The notes under the pieces: generated by a model | Told to the model about the DNA's origin: nothing | Databases searched by the model: none | What the model saw: only the letters and a program-made list of their open reading frames with translations | Made by a program: the position numbers and the translations under genes | NCBI GenBank assembly: GCA_964407665.1 | Contig: CAYOWK010000043.1 | Location: forward strand, 1-34,536 | DNA length: 34,536 bases | Source: CAYOWK01 sp964407665 | GTDB lineage: Bacteria; Pseudomonadota; Alphaproteobacteria; Caulobacterales; Hyphomonadaceae | Direction: 5' to 3' | In this document: piece after piece, positions 30,870 to 34,536 of the stretch | Layout: the number at the start of each line of letters is the position of its first letter | How positions within the stretch are numbered: position 1 is the first letter of the stretch

Positions 30870-31027
30870 GGCTGGCCCTCCTCCGTCGTGGAGCGTTCCA
30901 GACGCTCGAGCTTCTTGCGGGCCGCGATCACCCGCAGGATCGACCAGACGGTCAGCCCGACGACGAGCGCGACGGCGATACCGTAGGAGGCCAGGATATA
31001 CGGGGCGTACTTGTCGAGTTCGGGCAT
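30866..31027 (-). CDS. ccmD: haem exporter protein CcmD
   Basis: A 53-aa single-span protein that stabilises the CcmABC-CcmE complex during haem release. It opens with the family-typical YAPYILASYGIAVALVV and continues as one membrane helix, then a basic cytoplasmic segment (RVIAARKKLERLERS). The start at 31027 is the first ATG in the frame; the open frame upstream overlaps ccmC antiparallel to no known product. It sits 68 bases after ccmC and overlaps ccmG by four bases, the standard place for ccmD. Confidence 0.93.
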   Translation of the reverse strand: MPELDKYAPYILASYGIAVALVVGLTVWSILRVIAARKKLERLERSTTEEGQP

Positions 31028-31095
31028 TTGACTTCGGCTTACAAGTGTAGGGCGTGATTCACGGCTTTGGCGTTTCCGCCAAAACCGATCATGCT

Positions 31096-31827
31096 CTAGG
31101 CCGCCGACTGACGGCGCTGGATGATCAGTTCGGCGCGGCGGAGGAACACCTCCGCGCGCATGTTCAGGAGCGTCAGCCCGCCAAACAGCGCCAGATAGCC
31201 GCCGAGGAAGGTGAAGTACATCGGCCAGCGGTATTCGCTGGTGGCGGCCGGCTTGTCGGTGAGGAAGGTCGAGGTCTGGTGCAGCGTGTTCCACCAGTCG
31301 ACGGAGAAGTGGATGATCGGCAGGTTCACGGCGCCGACGAGGCAGAGAATGGCGGCGGCGCGCGAGGCCTTCTGCTGGGTCTCCATCGCCTGCCAGACGG
31401 CCATGTAGCCAAGGTAGATGAAGAGCAGGATCAGCACGGACGTGATGCGGGCGTCCCACTCCCACCACGTGCCCCACATCGGCTTGCCCCAGATCGAGCC
31501 CGTGGCGAGGCAGAGCGCGGTGAAGGCGGCGCCGATGGGCGCGCAGGACTTGGCGCAGATGTCGGCCAGCGGCGAGCGCCACACGAGCGAGATGAAACTC
31601 GCGCTGGCCATGAAGGCGTAGATGAAAAGGGAGAGCCAGCTCGCGGGAACGTGAACGAACATGATCTTCGCCGCGTCGCCCTGCTTGAAGTCGGCAGGTG
31701 CGATGTAGAGGCCCTGGTAGACGCCCCAGGCGACCACCAGCACGCCGAGGATGGTGAACCCCCAGGCAAACGGTTTCGACACCGCCATGAAGCGGTGCGG
31801 GTTCGAGAAGACCGATAGTGCGTCCAT
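31096..31827 (-). CDS. ccmC: haem exporter/handling protein CcmC
   Basis: A 243-aa inner membrane protein that presents haem to CcmE. The tryptophan-rich haem-handling motif WGTWWEWDAR is at 118-127, and the two flanking histidines lie in FVHVPASW (His59) and further on in NTLHQTSTF. Six membrane helices are visible. The start at 31827 is two bases after a candidate stop of the inserted upstream gene. Normally ccmC follows ccmB directly; here about 440 bases separate them. Confidence 0.96.
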   Translation of the reverse strand: MDALSVFSNPHRFMAVSKPFAWGFTILGVLVVAWGVYQGLYIAPADFKQGDAAKIMFVHVPASWLSLFIYAFMASASFISLVWRSPLADICAKSCAPIGAAFTALCLATGSIWGKPMWGTWWEWDARITSVLILLFIYLGYMAVWQAMETQQKASRAAAILCLVGAVNLPIIHFSVDWWNTLHQTSTFLTDKPAATSEYRWPMYFTFLGGYLALFGGLTLLNMRAEVFLRRAELIIQRRQSAA

Positions 31828-31828
31828 G

Positions 31829-32264
31829 TCAGCGCGTCCGGGTCAAAAAAACCTTGGTAGTCCTGATGGTGGCGAGCCACCACTGGCGGCTCGGTGGCGT
31901 TCCCAACGGTCACACCTGAGAAGTCGAACTTCCAGTACCAGTTGTCGATACCGCAAAATCTCACTGTGTAGTGAGACGGCAGGCGCTCGACACAGAGCTC
32001 GCTGATGACCGCCCCGCCTCCGTGGTCGGGATTCAGGTGGCCAGAAACGTTGCGGGCGCCTGTGAATACCAGACTGGCAGATCTCTTCTCGTAGCCCGGG
32101 AACTGGCTGCTGGGCGTGTCGCCGTCCATGAAAGCGGCATGCAGATTATCGACCAAAAGGTGAAATTCCGCAGCCTCACCGTCCCAGGCCATCCAGTCCA
32201 CGCCGGCGTCATGCAGCCCGCCGAGGCTCTCGAAAAACACCACAGGGTCGGCAATGTGCTCCAT
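31829..32264 (-). CDS. unrecognised gene inserted between ccmB and ccmC, with a likely frameshift
   Basis: From ATG 32264, with AAAGG five bases upstream and the ccmB stop only 8 bases before, a frame reads about 140 residues of protein-like sequence. It contains WMAWDGEAAEFHLLVDNLHA, LVFTGARNVSGHLNPDHGGG and IDNWYWKFDFSGVTV, all mixed alpha/beta and cytosolic-looking. At a run of seven T's (31851-31845) the frame would run on through ccmC to 31431, which is implausible. Removing one T brings a TGA at 31831-31829, immediately before the ccmC ATG; adding one T brings a TGA at once. So either the run contains an indel or slippage ends the protein. Base composition is less GC-rich than its neighbours. 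I do not recognise the family and offer no function. Confidence 0.6.
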
Positions 32265-32272
32265 GGCGCCTT

Positions 32273-32938
32273 TCAGTCGATCGCAGCCCGGAGCGCCATG
32301 GCCGATGCGAAGGGCGAGATCGCCGCTCCGAACAGCATGGCGGCTGCTGTGAGCAGCAGCGGCGGCGACCAGTTTCCTCCAGCGGCCGCCGCGTTCAGCC
32401 CGGCGGCTCCGAATATCATCAGGGGGGAGTATAGCGGCAACGCCACCAGTGCGATCAAGAGCCCCCCGCGCCGGACGCCCGCGGCCAATGCAGCGCCAAT
32501 CGAGCCAATGAAGAAGAAACCGGCCGAGCCCAGGAGCGACGTCACGATCACGACACCGCTCGCCTCCGGCGGACCCTGCAGCATGATCCAGATGACGGGC
32601 GCGATCAGCGACAGCGGCCCGCCGGTGGCCAGCCAGTGCGCCAGCGTCTTGGCCAGAACAATGCCTTCAAGCGCGATGCCGGAGCCTGCATAGGCGTCGA
32701 GCGTGCCGTCCTCGAGATCGGCCTGGAACAGCCTTTCCATGGGCAGCAGGCTGGACAGAGCCATCGCGATCCACATGACGCCGGGCCCGGCGGCCTTGAG
32801 CAGATCCGGATCGGGACCGATGGCGAACGGGGTGAGACTGGCCGCGCCAGCGAAGAAGCCGAGCGGAAGGGCTGCGCCGCCCCCGCCCGACCAGGCCAGG
32901 CGCAGTTCGCGGAGGAAGACGGCGATGGGGCCTCTCAT
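32273..32938 (-). CDS. ccmB: haem exporter subunit CcmB
   Basis: A 221-aa membrane permease subunit of the CcmAB transporter used in release of holo-CcmE. About six helices are visible; LEGIVLAKTLAHWLATGGPL and LSSLLPMERLFQADLEDGTL are family segments, the latter near the coupling region. The start at 32938 overlaps the ccmA stop by four bases. The extra gene follows its stop after 8 bases. Confidence 0.95.
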   Translation of the reverse strand: MRGPIAVFLRELRLAWSGGGGAALPLGFFAGAASLTPFAIGPDPDLLKAAGPGVMWIAMALSSLLPMERLFQADLEDGTLDAYAGSGIALEGIVLAKTLAHWLATGGPLSLIAPVIWIMLQGPPEASGVVIVTSLLGSAGFFFIGSIGAALAAGVRRGGLLIALVALPLYSPLMIFGAAGLNAAAAGGNWSPPLLLTAAAMLFGAAISPFASAMALRAAID

Positions 32939-33558
32939 GCCGTCACCGCGGCCGGAGACAGATCGAGCGAGCGGGCGTTGGCGAAGCCGGAGCCGTGCAT
33001 CGCGGCGATCACAAGTCCGCCATCGGCGACATGGGCGGCGATCAGGGCCTCCACGATGGCGCGACCGTCGACATCAAGTGCTGCGACCGGTTCATCGAGC
33101 AGCCAGACGGGACAGGGATCGACGATCAGGCGCGAGAGGGCGAGGCGCCGCTTCTGTCCGGCGGACAGTCCCCTGCCCGGCACATCAGCCCGGTTTGAGA
33201 GGCCTACGGCCTTGAGGGCCGCTTCCGCAGCCGTCTCCGGCTGGCCGGAGAAGCGGGCCCAGAAACGGGCCTGCTCGAGGGCGGTCTCGGTCGGCTTCAC
33301 GGCGTCGAGGTGGCCGAGATAGCGGCGCTGGGTGTCCTCGCCTGCGCCCTCGATACGAACCGTGCCGGACGCCGCCTGGGTCAGACCAGCGAGAATGCGA
33401 AGCAATGTCGATTTGCCGGAGCCGTTCGGTCCGCGAAGTTCGAGCACCTCGCCGCCGGACACCCGGACCGACAACCGCTCAAACAGTACGCGATAGCCCC
33501 GTGCGGCGCTCAGGCCCTCCGCCACAAGGGCGAGGGAGACAGGATATTTGGGCGCCAT
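32935..33558 (-). CDS. ccmA: haem exporter ATP-binding protein CcmA
   Basis: The ABC ATPase of the CcmAB complex, 207 aa. Walker A GPNGSGKST is at 43-51, signature LSAGQKRRLALSRL at 131-144, Walker B VWLLDEPVAALD at 151-162 and the switch His188. The Q-loop region YLGHLDAVKPTETALE is diagnostic of CcmA. The start at 33558 fits the family; the frame is open to 33654 but without support. It leads the ccm unit and is divergent from acnA across 125 bases. Confidence 0.96.
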   Translation of the reverse strand: MAPKYPVSLALVAEGLSAARGYRVLFERLSVRVSGGEVLELRGPNGSGKSTLLRILAGLTQAASGTVRIEGAGEDTQRRYLGHLDAVKPTETALEQARFWARFSGQPETAAEAALKAVGLSNRADVPGRGLSAGQKRRLALSRLIVDPCPVWLLDEPVAALDVDGRAIVEALIAAHVADGGLVIAAMHGSGFANARSLDLSPAAVTA

Positions 33559-33683
33559 TCCTTTACGACCTTGAGGCGAATTGCAGAACTGTACTCTGTC
33601 CTGTAGGAACGCGCCCAAACACGGGGGGCGCGGCCCCGCCCACCGGACATCCATTCCTGTCTTCCCGGAAGGAAGCTCCGCCC

Positions 33684-34536
<853 letters not shown>

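Noticed and set aside
31431..31828. Continuation of the inserted ccm-region frame through ccmC
   Set aside because: The translation becomes Arg/Ser/Trp-rich low-quality sequence exactly where ccmC begins, so it is read-through of a shadow frame.

Overview
The window reads as a high-GC (roughly two-thirds GC by eye) chromosomal segment of an alphaproteobacterium. Its gene content and order fit the Hyphomonadaceae/Caulobacterales branch, although no rRNA or other decisive phylogenetic marker is present. The main support is the block mtaB-ftsY ... ispZ ... ccmG-ccmD-ccmC-ccmB-ccmA followed by divergent acnA, together with a fabA-fabB pair. No tRNA, rRNA, CRISPR array, transposase or phage gene was found.

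Layout. 1-343 is a hairpin-rich dispersed repeat with no gene. 344-3956 (minus) holds an exported S9 peptidase, a small lipoprotein and a D-2-hydroxyacid dehydrogenase. 4224-6721 (plus) holds an SH3-domain exported protein, fabA and fabB. 6726-10923 (minus) holds an unrecognised exported protein, a PHB-depolymerase-type esterase, and a two-gene module of a membrane-anchored TPR protein and a Cdc48/Vps4-like AAA ATPase. fabI (11101-11913) is divergent from that module. 11978-13871 (minus) holds two single-span membrane proteins, udk and rbfA. 13977-19773 (plus) holds ada, a CocE/NonD hydrolase and a two-subunit molybdenum hydroxylase preceded by an inverted repeat. 19869-21334 holds a small hypothetical gene and an FMN-reductase gene divergent from a MarR regulator, with TTGC-type palindromes between them.

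21404-24840 (plus) holds mtaB, ftsY and a DMT transporter. 24841-25597 is a 757-bp gene-free stretch containing a multi-hairpin element, a second copy of the repeat seen at the window start, and a run of short hairpins. 25598-29076 holds a GH5-like glycosidase, a polysaccharide-type flippase and ispZ. 29086-30340 holds a NUDIX hydrolase divergent from a MarR regulator with a lysine-rich tail. 30342-33558 (minus) is the cytochrome c maturation operon ccmABCDG, with one unrecognised gene inserted between ccmB and ccmC. acnA starts at 33684 and runs off the end.

Functionally, fabA, fabB and fabI cover isomerisation to, elongation of and reduction of fatty-acid intermediates. udk, rbfA and mtaB serve nucleotide salvage, ribosome maturation and tRNA modification. 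ftsY serves membrane-protein targeting. The ccm genes export and handle haem for c-type cytochromes. Several exported hydrolases (S9, CocE-like, GH5-like) suggest scavenging of peptides, esters and sugars. The least explained parts are the dispersed structured repeat, the structured block at 24895-24990, the AAA/TPR pair and the gene inserted in the ccm operon.
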